From NCBI GenBank assembly GCA_963717075.1, contig CAVQVI010000007.1, forward strand, positions 682,001 through 746,000: DNA of 64,000 nucleotides, in the 5' to 3' direction. Origin of the DNA: JBGOTP01 sp963717075. GTDB lineage: Bacteria; Acidobacteriota; Vicinamibacteria; Vicinamibacterales; CAVVIG01. The notes under the pieces are model-generated. The model worked only from the letters and a program-made list of their open reading frames with translations, ran no database searches and was not told the DNA's origin. This document shows, in pieces, positions 35,833 to 48,543 of the stretch. The translations under genes were made by a program, and so were the position numbers. Positions within the stretch are counted from its first letter, which is position 1, and every line of letters starts with the position of its first letter.

Positions 35833-37113
35833 ATGAAGGCCGACCTCATCGACGTCAACGAAACCCGCAAGAATCTTCGGGTGGAAATTCCCAGTACCGT
35901 CGTCGATGCGCACATCGACCGCATCGCGCGCGACTATTCGCGCAAGACACGCATTCCCGGCTTTCGTCCGGGCAAGGCGCCGGCGCGCGTGATCAAGCAG
36001 CGCTTCAAGGATCAGATCCTGCATGATGTGGCGCACGATCTCATTCCCGGGGCCGTGGACGATGCCATGCGGGAACGGGGCGTCGAGCCCGTCGATACGC
36101 CTGATATCCGCGACGTCACGGTTGAAGAGGGACACGCCCTCACATTCACCGCGTCGTTCGATACGCTGCCGCCATTCGAGCCGGGGGATTACGCAACAAT
36201 CTCGCTGACGCGTCCGTCCAGTCGCGTGGACGAGTCCGCCGTCGACGAGGCGCTCGAGCGACTGCGGGAGCGGGCCGCGCGTCATGAACCCGTCGAAGGG
36301 CGCGGCCTCATCGAAGGTGATACCGTGACGGTCGACTTGGAGCGCAAGACGGCGTCAGGCGAGGTGGACTCGCACAAGGACGTCCACATCGAGCTCGGGT
36401 CGAAAGCCAATCCTCCGGGCTTCGATGAGCAGCTCCTGGGCCTCGAGCCGAATGCCACGAAGACATTTTCGATTCACTATCCGGAGGACCACGCCATCAG
36501 GGAACTGGCTGGCACCGATGTGTCGTACGCGGCGCATGTCAAGGGCATCAAGCGGCGCGTGCTGCCCGATCTCGACGATGAGTTTGCCAAGGATCTCGGA
36601 GAGTTCGAGACGCTCGACGCGCTCCGGGCTCAGGTACGCGAGGACCTGGAGCACGAAGCGCGGCACGCCGCCGAACGAGAGGTGCGGGGCGCGCTGATGA
36701 AGCAGCTGGCGTCGCGAGTGCCATTCGACGTGCCAGCCTCGCTCGTCGAGCGGGAGATCGATCGGCGCCTCGAGGATTTCGCCCGCCGCCTGATGGATCA
36801 GCACATCGATCCCCGGCAGGCCGGCATCGACTGGACGGCGTTCCGTGAAAGCCAGCGCGAACCCGCGCGCGAAGGCGTGGCCGGCGCCATTGTCCTCGAC
36901 GAAGTGGCGCGGCGCGAGCGTTTCGCGGCGACCGACGGCGAGGTGGACCAGGAAATCGTGCGCTACGGCGAGCGGACCGGGCGGACCCCGGCCGCCGTGC
37001 GCGCCGCCCTCGAAAAAGAAGGTGGGTTGTCGCGCGTCTACGCAGGACTGCGTCGGGACAAGGCGATTGACTTCCTCCTGTCGCGTGCTACAATTTCGGT
37101 AGGTTCGTCATAG
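35833..37113 (+). CDS. tig: Trigger factor (ribosome-associated chaperone / PPIase)
   Basis: A 426-aa chaperone that binds the ribosome exit tunnel and shields nascent chains. The ribosome-binding signature GFRPGKAP is at residues 43-50 of the N-terminal domain. The middle FKBP-like domain (about 150-240) includes EGDTVTVDLERKTASGEVD and GFDEQLLGLEPNATKTFSIH. A helical C-terminal domain (about 250-426) follows. Length is as usual for the family. The gene begins the tig-clpP-clpX-lon block, a very common bacterial order linking folding and proteolysis. About 150 bp separate it from the FkbM gene; the ClpP start is 69 bp downstream. Confidence 0.97.
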   Translation: MKADLIDVNETRKNLRVEIPSTVVDAHIDRIARDYSRKTRIPGFRPGKAPARVIKQRFKDQILHDVAHDLIPGAVDDAMRERGVEPVDTPDIRDVTVEEGHALTFTASFDTLPPFEPGDYATISLTRPSSRVDESAVDEALERLRERAARHEPVEGRGLIEGDTVTVDLERKTASGEVDSHKDVHIELGSKANPPGFDEQLLGLEPNATKTFSIHYPEDHAIRELAGTDVSYAAHVKGIKRRVLPDLDDEFAKDLGEFETLDALRAQVREDLEHEARHAAEREVRGALMKQLASRVPFDVPASLVEREIDRRLEDFARRLMDQHIDPRQAGIDWTAFRESQREPAREGVAGAIVLDEVARRERFAATDGEVDQEIVRYGERTGRTPAAVRAALEKEGGLSRVYAGLRRDKAIDFLLSRATISVGSS

Positions 37114-37182
37114 CCCCGCTCGTCTTCCCCGACATAGTTACAGAATCGTCATCAAGCGTTTGAGAGAACTGTTTCAGGCCCT

Positions 37183-37797
37183 ATGCGCTATCAGCTTCCG
37201 GAGCCGCGTCTGCAACTCGTGCCGATGGTTGTCGAGCAGACCAACCGCGGAGAACGTGCTTACGACATCTTTTCGCGCCTGCTCAAAGACAGCATCATCT
37301 TCATCGGCACACCGATCGATGACCAGATTGCCAACCTCGTCATTGCCCAGATGCTCTTCCTCGAGGCGGAAGATCCCGACAAGGACATCCTGCTGTATAT
37401 CAACAGCCCGGGTGGGTCGATTACGGCGGGGCTCGCCATCTACGACACGATGCAGTTCGTCAAACCGGACGTGCAAACCCTGTGCATTGGCCAGGCCGCG
37501 TCGATGGCAGCCGTGCTGCTGGCCTCCGGGGCCAAGGGCAAGCGTTTTTCCCTGCCCAATTCACGAATTGTCATACATCAGCCGCTCATGTCTGGCCTTG
37601 CGGGCCAAGCGACCGATATTGATATTGCGGCCAGGGAGATCCTGCGCATGCGCGAGCGCCTGAATGAAATCCTGGTGCACCACACCGGCCAGTCGGTCAA
37701 GCGTATTCAGGACGATACCGAGCGCGACTACATCATGTCGGCGGACCAGGGTAAGGAATACGGTATTATTGATGATGTCATCCGGAAGAGAGCCTGA
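37183..37797 (+). CDS. clpP: ATP-dependent Clp protease proteolytic subunit
   Basis: A 204-aa serine protease subunit that forms the tetradecameric barrel fed by ClpX. The catalytic triad is visible: Ser107 in IGQAASMAA, His132 in VIHQPLM and Asp182 in DDTERDYIMS. LYINSPGGSITAGLAIYDTM and the C-terminal KEYGIIDDVI are also conserved. The ATG at 37183 gives a short leader before LVPMVVEQTNRGERAYD, where the mature protein usually starts. It lies between tig and clpX, as expected. Confidence 0.97.
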   Translation: MRYQLPEPRLQLVPMVVEQTNRGERAYDIFSRLLKDSIIFIGTPIDDQIANLVIAQMLFLEAEDPDKDILLYINSPGGSITAGLAIYDTMQFVKPDVQTLCIGQAASMAAVLLASGAKGKRFSLPNSRIVIHQPLMSGLAGQATDIDIAAREILRMRERLNEILVHHTGQSVKRIQDDTERDYIMSADQGKEYGIIDDVIRKRA

Positions 37798-37836
37798 TAG
37801 ACACGCGGCGGATGGCTCCAGAGCGCCGAGCTCAGC

Positions 37837-39084
37837 ATGGTGAAAAAAACCGGCGAAACCGAGGTCCTGCGCTGTTCTTTCTGCAACAAGGACCAGAACG
37901 ACGTCCGCAAGCTGATCGCTGGCCCGACCGTCTTCATTTGCGACGAGTGCGTCGAGGTCTGCAACGACATCATTGCCGACGACAATCGGTTCGAGAATCG
38001 GGGCACCCGCTCCTCGCTGCCCACGCCGCAGGAGATCAAGAAGTTTCTCGATGAGTACGTGATCGGCCAGGAGCGGACGAAGAAGAAGCTCGCGGTCGCG
38101 GTCTACAACCACTACAAGCGGATAGAGATTCAGAAACAACCGCGCAGCCGCAACGACATCGAGCTGACCAAATCGAATATCCTGCTGATCGGTCCGACCG
38201 GCACCGGCAAGACGCTGCTCGCCCAGACGCTGGCGAAACTGCTCTCGGTGCCTTTCACCATCGTCGACGCCACGACGCTCACCGAAGCCGGCTATGTGGG
38301 GGAGGACGTCGAGAACATCATTCTCAAGCTCCTGCAGGCCGCCGGTGGCGACATCGAGAAGTGCCAGCAGGGCATCATCTATATCGACGAGGTCGACAAG
38401 ATCTGCCGCAAGGACGAGAATCCCTCCATCACGCGCGACGTCTCGGGCGAGGGAGTCCAGCAGGCGCTCTTGAAGATTCTCGAGGGCACGGTGGCGAACG
38501 TGCCGCCGCAGGGAGGACGAAAGCATCCACACCAGGAGTTCTTCCAGGTCGATACGAGCAACATCCTGTTTATCTGCGGCGGGGCCTTTGTCGGCCTCGA
38601 CAAGGCGATCGAGCGGCGCGTCGGGAAGAAGACGCTCGGGTTCAAGGCCGACGTCAAGTCCCTTCGCAATCGCGACATTGGCGCGACGCTCGAGCAACTC
38701 GAGCCACAGGACCTCATCAAGTACGGCCTCATTCCAGAGTTCGTCGGCCGATTGCCGGTTGTCGGCACGCTCCACGAGCTGGACAAGCCGGCCCTTGTGC
38801 AGATCCTCACGCAGCCGCGCAACGCCATCACACGTCAGTACATGAAACTCTTCGAGTACGAAAACGTGAAGCTCCGCTTCACGGACGATGCGCTCGAGGC
38901 GATTGCCGAACTCGCCCTCGAACGCAAGATCGGGGCGCGCGGGCTTCGCATGATCATCGAAGACCTCATGCTGGACCTCATGTATCAAGTGCCCAATCAG
39001 AAGAAGATCCGCGAGGTCACGATTACCCGCGACATCGTCATGGCGAAGGACAAACCCGTCGCCCTCATCGAGAAGGCAGGCTAG
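37837..39084 (+). CDS. clpX: ClpXP unfoldase subunit
   Basis: A 415-aa AAA+ unfoldase that selects substrates and threads them into ClpP. The N-terminal zinc-binding domain has Cys13/Cys16 and Cys35/Cys38 (CSFC, CDEC). Walker A GPTGTGKT is at 119-126 and Walker B IIYIDEVDK at about 181-189. VGRLPVVGTLHELD, the sensor region GARGLRMIIEDLMLDLMY and the ClpP-contact loop near IGF-like residues are in the expected order. Length is normal. It begins 39 bp after clpP and ends 6 bp before lon. Confidence 0.97.
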   Translation: MVKKTGETEVLRCSFCNKDQNDVRKLIAGPTVFICDECVEVCNDIIADDNRFENRGTRSSLPTPQEIKKFLDEYVIGQERTKKKLAVAVYNHYKRIEIQKQPRSRNDIELTKSNILLIGPTGTGKTLLAQTLAKLLSVPFTIVDATTLTEAGYVGEDVENIILKLLQAAGGDIEKCQQGIIYIDEVDKICRKDENPSITRDVSGEGVQQALLKILEGTVANVPPQGGRKHPHQEFFQVDTSNILFICGGAFVGLDKAIERRVGKKTLGFKADVKSLRNRDIGATLEQLEPQDLIKYGLIPEFVGRLPVVGTLHELDKPALVQILTQPRNAITRQYMKLFEYENVKLRFTDDALEAIAELALERKIGARGLRMIIEDLMLDLMYQVPNQKKIREVTITRDIVMAKDKPVALIEKAG

Positions 39085-39090
39085 GTAGGG

Positions 39091-41491
<2,401 letters not shown>

Positions 41492-41647
41492 GATAGGGAA
41501 TAGGGATTAGGGAATAGGGATTAGGGAATGGGGTTCAGCCATAGCATTGGCATGAGGACGCGTTTCGAACCGTCATAAGAAAGCTCGCCCAGGGCGCACG
41601 ACTGCAAGCCCTGCTCGCCACTCCCTAATCACCAATTCCGATTCCCT
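41492..41647. repeat. Short AGGGATT-type repeat with an inverted counterpart upstream of engB
   Basis: After the lon stop a 14-15 bp unit around GGGAATAGGGATTAGGGAAT repeats two to three times (about 41493-41530). Around 41621-41646 a roughly complementary stretch (CCCTAATCACCAATTCCGAT) runs the other way, so the ~90-bp core (41531-41620) is flanked by an imperfect inverted pair. The G-runs could form quadruplexes on one strand, and a stem is also possible. The segment lies between co-directional genes and includes the bases just before the engB GTG start. Confidence 0.7.
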
Positions 41648-42192
41648 GTGAAAGTTACTGCCGAGTTCGTCACGAGCGCCACAGGCACCGCTGGCTTCCC
41701 AGGAGACCGGCTCCCCGAGGTCGCATTCGTGGGGCGTTCGAATGTCGGCAAGTCGAGTCTGATCAATGCGCTGCTTCGACGACGGATTGCGCGCACGAGC
41801 GCCGCACCCGGCAAGACGCGGCTGGCCAATTTCTATCGAGTCGCCCGAGGAAGCGCCGCCCAGCCGTTGTACCTCGTCGATCTCCCTGGGTACGGCTACA
41901 CGCGGGGCAAACGCGACGCGACCGCCGCGTTCGACGCCCTCACGCTGGATTACTTCGGACGGGGCGACGGGGCGGCCATTCTGCTGATCGACTCCCGGCA
42001 TCCGGGTCTCGAAAACGACAGGGCGGCGTGGCAGTGGATCCGGGCGACAGTGCCCAGCGTCGCACTGGTGGCGACCAAGACCGACAAACTCGCGCGCGGC
42101 GAACGGATCCGCACGATGAGGACACTCGAATCCGTGTTTGAAGACTCCGTGCTGCCGGTCTCGGCCGTCACGGGTGAAGGACTGGATGAATT

Positions 42193-43533
<1,341 letters not shown>

Positions 43534-43554
<21 letters not shown>

Positions 43555-43770
43555 GCCCGACATTGATGAGTAACGGCCAGACGTAGGCCCGACATTGATG
43601 AGTAACGGCCAGACGTAGGCCCGACATTCATGAGTAACGGCCAGACGTAGGCCCGACGTTCATGAGTAACGGCAAGACGTAGGCCCGACGTTCATGAGCA
43701 ACGGCAAGACGTAGGCCCGACGTTGCATGAGTAACGGCAAGACGTAGGCCCGACATTCATGTCGGGCGCG
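43534..43770 (+). repeat. 32-bp tandem array copied from the 3' end of rho
   Basis: Units begin with ATGAG(C/T)AACGGC(A/C)AGACGTAG at 43534 (inside rho), 43566, 43598, 43630, 43662, 43694 and 43727, and a final partial one at 43759. The period is 32 bp, once 33. The first unit encodes the last Rho residues MSNGKT and the stop. Each unit goes on with GCCCGACATT or GCCCGACGTT. In the copies the ATGAGC mostly reads ATGAGTAA, which puts a stop next to the ATG. The array fills most of the rho-rpmE gap. Confidence 0.92.
43748..43767 (+). terminator. Palindromic hairpin at the end of the rho-derived array
   Basis: A perfect 9-bp inverted repeat, GCCCGACAT and ATGTCGGGC with a 2-nt loop, closes the last unit. 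Upstream units carry only the left arm. It is well placed to end rho transcription or protect its 3' end. There is no T-run after it, so intrinsic termination is not certain. Confidence 0.45.
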
Positions 43771-43834
43771 CGGAATCAAGCCGAGCATAGCCGGGTATAT
43801 AATTGAGGATTCCAGGCACACCGAAGGAGAGTCC

Positions 43835-44093
43835 GTGAAGGAAGGCATTCATCCCAAGTACCACGAGGTCGAGGTGCGGTGCGCCTGCGGAGCTACGTGG
43901 AAAACCCGTTCGACCAAGCACGAGCTGCACTTGGAAATCTGCTCGAACTGCCACCCGTTCTTCACCGGCCGACAGAAGCTGACTCGACACCGAAGGCCGC
44001 GTCGAACGGTTTACGAAGAAGTTCGGCGCCCAGACATCGGAGAGTCGCAAGAAGGCCGCGAAGACGAAAAAGGAAACAGCGGCGGCTCGCTAG
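43835..44093 (+). CDS. rpmE: 50S ribosomal protein L31 (one-base frame change)
   Basis: L31 joins the ribosomal subunits. The first frame gives MKEGIHPKYHEVEVRCACGA and LEICSNCHPFFTGRQKL, with the CxC and CxxC zinc ligands of the zinc form. The usual continuation lies in the next frame as DTEGRVERFTKKFGAQ, then a Lys/Ala-rich tail and TAG at 44091-44093. One surplus base at about 43980-43985 separates them. Restored, the protein would be about 85 aa, normal to slightly long. The 3' end converges on and overlaps the mrfB-like gene by about 80 bp. Confidence 0.9.
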
Positions 44094-45375
44094 AACGACT
44101 CAGCTTCCTTTCCAGGCGCGCAAGACGATGCCGGACGGCATCGTTCCATGTTGATGATGATGGCTGCGCCCCCTGCCTCAATCTCCGCAGCGCAAATGTC
44201 CTGGCCGTTGCGAGATCGTAGCGACGGTGTTCGTGGTGTATCGCCAGTGCGTCCAGTGCCTCCGCGACAACGCGGGGCGGACAGCCCGGAACGTCGAGGA
44301 GCCGCTGCCAACACACCGCGGCCTCCTCGTACGCGCGCGCTCGGCGTTCGGCGAGTGCGAGGGCCCGGAGGGCGGCAATCCCGTCGTCGCCTGGTGTGGT
44401 GCTGAGCGTCACGGCTCGCCGATAGGCCTCCCTGGCGCGCGAATCCAACCCCGAGTTCGCGTACACGTGCCCCAATGCCAGCGCTTCCCGCCTGTCCATG
44501 GTCGCGTCAGGACCAGCATCGATCACGTGCAGGAGACGCGTGGTGATGAGTGCCAGCGATACCAGATCCCGACGGTTGTGTTCCAACACGCCTGACACAT
44601 GCCGGGCATCGCCCGACCGAACAAATTGAAAGTATCGAGCCGGAATTTCGAACCCTGGCACATCGTCCTGCCGGTGCATTCCGATAAGTCTTCGTTCAAG
44701 TGCACCGAGCGAGCAACGTGATTCGTGCTCCGGCCCGCCACCCCAGAAGCGGCGCGCGGGGTGCAGCACATCGAGATGCGGCACCTCTCCCCCGTTCCAG
44801 TCGAGTCGGTGAAAGAGGTACCGCGTCTCGAGGAGCGGGACATCAAATGACTTGCCGTTGAAGCTCACCAACACTCCAGCCTGGCCGAGATCGACCGCCA
44901 CGGCTTCCAGCATCGGCCGCTCGTCACCATGGTCAGTCAGGAAGTACTGACGTGTCGCAAACGTACCGGCGTCGGTGAACCAGCCGCAGCCAATGAGAAA
45001 CGCGTAGGTGCCCGCGCCGCCGCTCAAGCCTGTTGTTTCGAGATCGAAGAAGACAAATGGAAAACGCGCGTGGACGTTGCGCATCAGAAGAGACGCGCGC
45101 GCCATGGCCGAATCGAGTCGCGTTGCGCAATCGTGGACGCGAACGTTTCCGTAGATGTCGTCGGCGGCCATCTCACGCTCGACGACAAAGCAGCGCGGCC
45201 CCCCCAGCCGCCACTCACCGCCGAGCGCTTGCTCGAGTGACACCGAGTCCGACTCAGGCAGCGCGGAGCGATCAGAATGCGGCGAGAGGCCGCCCGGCGG
45301 TACACGAGGACACTGGGGATTCCGTCTGGCCTCTCCCGTATTCAGGACGCCGCGCACTCGATCGACGAGGCTCAC
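44011..45375 (-). CDS. mrfB: MrfB/YprB-like DnaQ-fold exonuclease with TPR-like tail
   Basis: A 454-aa protein. The middle is an RNase H-like 3'-5' exonuclease domain (RNase_H_2, YprB family): FVFFDLETTGLSGGAGTYAF with DxE, VLVSFNGKSFDVPLLETRYL and HNRRDLVSLA, giving the DEDD metal ligands. After about residue 290 come helical TPR-like repeats (ALALGHVYANSGLDSRAREA). In Bacillus, MrfB acts with the helicase MrfA in repair of mitomycin C damage. Here the GTG start overlaps the MrfA-like stop (GTGA), supporting the same partnership. The last about 25 residues overlap rpmE and may be an artefact of an indel near 44090. Confidence 0.87.
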   Translation of the reverse strand: MSLVDRVRGVLNTGEARRNPQCPRVPPGGLSPHSDRSALPESDSVSLEQALGGEWRLGGPRCFVVEREMAADDIYGNVRVHDCATRLDSAMARASLLMRNVHARFPFVFFDLETTGLSGGAGTYAFLIGCGWFTDAGTFATRQYFLTDHGDERPMLEAVAVDLGQAGVLVSFNGKSFDVPLLETRYLFHRLDWNGGEVPHLDVLHPARRFWGGGPEHESRCSLGALERRLIGMHRQDDVPGFEIPARYFQFVRSGDARHVSGVLEHNRRDLVSLALITTRLLHVIDAGPDATMDRREALALGHVYANSGLDSRAREAYRRAVTLSTTPGDDGIAALRALALAERRARAYEEAAVCWQRLLDVPGCPPRVVAEALDALAIHHEHRRYDLATARTFALRRLRQGAQPSSSTWNDAVRHRLARLERKLSRSSEPPLFPFSSSRPSCDSPMSGRRTSS

Positions 45376-47835
45376 CTTTCTGCAATCTCCGCTGGCTCAC
45401 CAAAGTCAGCCGGTGAAGACGCGAGCATCAGGTCGATGATCCGGAGTGCCGCCGTCTTTGCCAGTGGCCCGGTATTGCCGACGGGACCGACGCACCCGGG
45501 GCACCCGTTCTCGCACTCGCATTCGGCGATCAGTCGTCGCGCGGCTTCAAGGAGCTCGTCGTGCATCCGGAACAGCGGCTCGCTGAAGCCGATGCCGCCT
45601 GGATAGTTGTCATAGATGAACAGGCGTACGGGATCGTACTGTGAGAGGTCTTCAGACCCCTTCGTGAACGTCCCCCCGATCGACACACCGATGTCGTGTC
45701 GATCGCACATCAAGAGCAGCTGCGCCACCTGGCCGATCGCAAACGCCAACCCGACAAGGCCGTCGCGACGATCGTCCGCGGCGTACGGCAGCTGCATCAG
45801 TACGTCCGAGGGGATCGTCAGCCAGTACGCCGTCGTGTGCATTTGCTGTTCGGGCAGGTCGAGCTCGCCCGACCCGACGTTCTCGTTCGTGTAGAACTTG
45901 ATCTTCTTGAAACCCACCACACGCGACACGACCTGCACTTCCCCGTGCGAGGGGATCGGAGGAGGCTCCGCGTTCGCTCCCTCGAAGGTGTCGAGCACTG
46001 TCACACGGGTGTAGGTGATGGCGTCCGTGTAGTAGTTGGACTCGACAGCCCGCACAAACGCCTTCCGTCCCTCGAAGTCGAGCGTGTCCACCTGGAACGT
46101 CTTGCCCTCCACGATGTAGATGGCCTTGGGGTGCAGGGTCGACGGCCCGCTGCCAAAATCCGTTTCGCCGATCACGCGGGGGTCGTTCGTCGTGTCCACG
46201 ACAACGAAATTGTCAGACGATACCGACCGCAGGCTCACGGCATCCGCAGGGTACGACTCGCTCGTCCAGGTCCAGCGGGCATCGGTCGACGGGTGGTCGA
46301 AACCATCCCGGCTGCCTGAACGGTGCACGAGACCCTGCTCGGCCAGCACTCCAAGGATCGCCTGCAGGTCGTGCCGCCCGAACGTGTCAGTGGCTGTGAA
46401 TGGCAATTCGAACGTGGCGCACTTGATGTGATCGACGAGGATGTGGAGATTATCCGGATCGATCAGTGCATGCTCGGGCGACGCACCGAAGAAGTACGAT
46501 GGCGTGCGAACGATGAACTGGTCGAGGGGCGCGCTGCTGGCCACCATCACTGCCGCCGACCGGCCCGCGCGCCTGCCGGCGCGGCCGGCGCGTTGCCAGG
46601 TGGCAGCGATGGTGCCTGGATAACCGGCCATCACCGAGACATCGAGCGCACCGATGTCGATGCCGAGTTCGAGCGCGTTGGTCGAGACCACCGCACGAAC
46701 ACTGCCCTCTCTCAGACCCTTTTCAATTTCCCGACGGTGGCCCGGCAGGTAGCCACCACGGTAGCCTCGAATGCGTTCGGCGCCCCCAGGCCCTTCGTCG
46801 AAGTCCTCCTTGAGATACGTCGTCAGGAGCTCGGTCGCAAGCCGGCTCTGCGCGAACACAATCAGCTGCAACTGACGCTTGAGAAACTCGCCCGCAATCC
46901 GGCGACTCTCGCTCAGATACGACCGCCGAATGCCGAGCTGATGATTCACCACAGGGGGGTTCACGAACACGAAGAACTTTCTCGCCGCGAGGGGCGCCGC
47001 TCCGATCCACGACCTCGAACGGCTGTTCGGTCAGCCGTTCCGCCAGTTCACGCGGGTTCGCAATCGTGGCGGAGGAGCACAGGAAGACGGGATGCGATCC
47101 GTAGTGCTCGCAGATGCGGCGGAGGCGCCGGAGCACGTTGCACAGGTGGCTGCCAAACACGCCGCGGTACGCGTGCAGCTCGTCGATCACCACGTACTTG
47201 AGGTTCTCGAAGAGCTTTGCCCACCGCGGATGGTGCGGCAGAATCCCCGAATGCACCATGTCTGGGTTGCTCAACACCAGGTGCGCCCGCGAACGGATCG
47301 TTCGCCGCGCGTCCTGCGGCGTATCGCCGTCGTAGGTGAAGACGCCAATCTGATCGTCTGATGCTGCGGCCAGCGTCTCGCAGAGTCCTTGCAGTTCAGC
47401 GAGCTGGTCCTGCGCCAGCGCCTTCGTCGGAAACAGATACAGCGCCCGGCTCGATGGATTCTGCAGAATCGAATGGAGGATGGGCGCGTTGTAGCACAAC
47501 GTCTTCCCCGACGCGGTGGGCGTGACGACCACCGCATGTCGTCCCGCCAGCGCGTGGTCGATTGCTTCGGCCTGATGCGCATAGAGCTGCGAGATGCCGC
47601 GCGCCTCGAGCGCGCGGCGCAGGCGGGGGTCAAGGGCGGCGGGAAACTCCGCGTACCGCGCCGCGACGGCAGGAAGACGCCTGACCGCCGTGACGCGGAG
47701 GTCCGGAGTGTCCGGACGCTCGAACACACTGCCGAGTGGACCGGAGGCCAGCCGCTCCAGCGCCGCATCGAGCGCGCCGTCACGCCCGGAACGTGTTGCG
47801 ATACTTCGATTTGTGGCGAGTGGAGCATCCGGCAT
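45372..47835 (-). CDS. mrfA: MrfA/YprA-like DEAD/DEAH helicase with DUF1998 (frameshifted)
   Basis: A superfamily 2 helicase of about 820 aa. The first frame has LYAHQAEAIDHALAGRHAVV, Walker A TPTASGKTL, motif II VIDELHAYRGVFG and CSSATIANP. It shifts at RGEK near 46977-46981, and the second frame continues FFVFVNPPVVNHQ, then VSTNALELGIDIGALDVSVM, QRAGRAGRRAGRS (motif VI) and a C-terminal DUF1998 region with the four-Cys cluster CECENGCPGC. One extra base explains the split. In Bacillus the family repairs mitomycin C lesions with MrfB. The start codon at 47835 lies inside a 67-bp sequence repeated at 52382, so the true N-terminus is slightly uncertain. Confidence 0.9.
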
Positions 47836-47880
47836 GGATGAGGATCCTAACAGCCGGCGCCGAGGCGATCAAGAGGCGAA
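47814..47880. repeat. Dispersed 67-bp repeat, left copy (covers the mrfA start)
   Basis: TGGCGAGTGGAGCATCCGGC and the next 47 bp match 52382-52448 in the same orientation with only two differences (65 of 67 bases). Read on the minus strand it includes the first seven mrfA codons and the 45 bp before them. The two copies bound the 4.5-kb segment with the subtilase and histidine kinase. Confidence 0.9.
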
Positions 47881-48543
47881 AATGAGGGGCAGGCGCTCTC
47901 GATCGATCCTCCGCTGATCGCGCGTTCAACGGGGTGCTCGAGCCGATCATTGAAGGAGTAGGGCTCGATACTTGGGCCCCCGTCATATCGACCGACGCCG
48001 CGTTGTTGGTAGCCTGTCTCGGACGCCGGCCGTTGCACGAGATCCCCTCGAAGGCCTCTCAGAGGCGGAACCGATCCAGAACATGCTCGGCCACATCGGC
48101 GTCACCATGCGGAACGATGCTGCTCCGGTGGACGATTTGCCGTCAGGCATGTCACGCCGTGGCAGTTCCACTTCACGGTCTTCACGTTCTTTGGCACACC
48201 GTACCCCATCAGCTCAGTCGATTTGCGTGAAGCCGACGAAGAACGTGAGCACCTTGCAGCCGGCTGTTGCGTGTCGCGTCGAAAAGAGGAGTAACGCGCA
48301 AAAGGTACGCCGCCGACGCCAGAGCTATAGCACATCCATTCGCATCGAGAAATTGTATATCGACGAGCTGCAAACAGCAGAAGTTGCATGATGATTGATT
48401 CTCCCCCCGCGAGAGAGCGTTTGCGCGCGTTCAGCACATTGCGTGGTTCCGATTGTCCTGTCCGGACGCTCGACGCCCTTGTGTTCGCCCTGCCTCCCTA
48501 GTATCGGGTCTGCCGTAACGTCTACTTTTCGAGGAGCGTGCTC
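47881..48543. other. Non-coding stretch before the subtilase gene
   Basis: About 660 bp in which I find no credible gene, although the sequence stays GC-rich. Short open frames here resemble no family. Only the last bases are interpretable: GAGGAG at 48531-48536 is the ribosome binding site of the subtilase, 7 bp before its ATG. Promoters for the leftward mrfAB pair and the rightward subtilase-kinase pair should both lie here. Confidence 0.5.
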
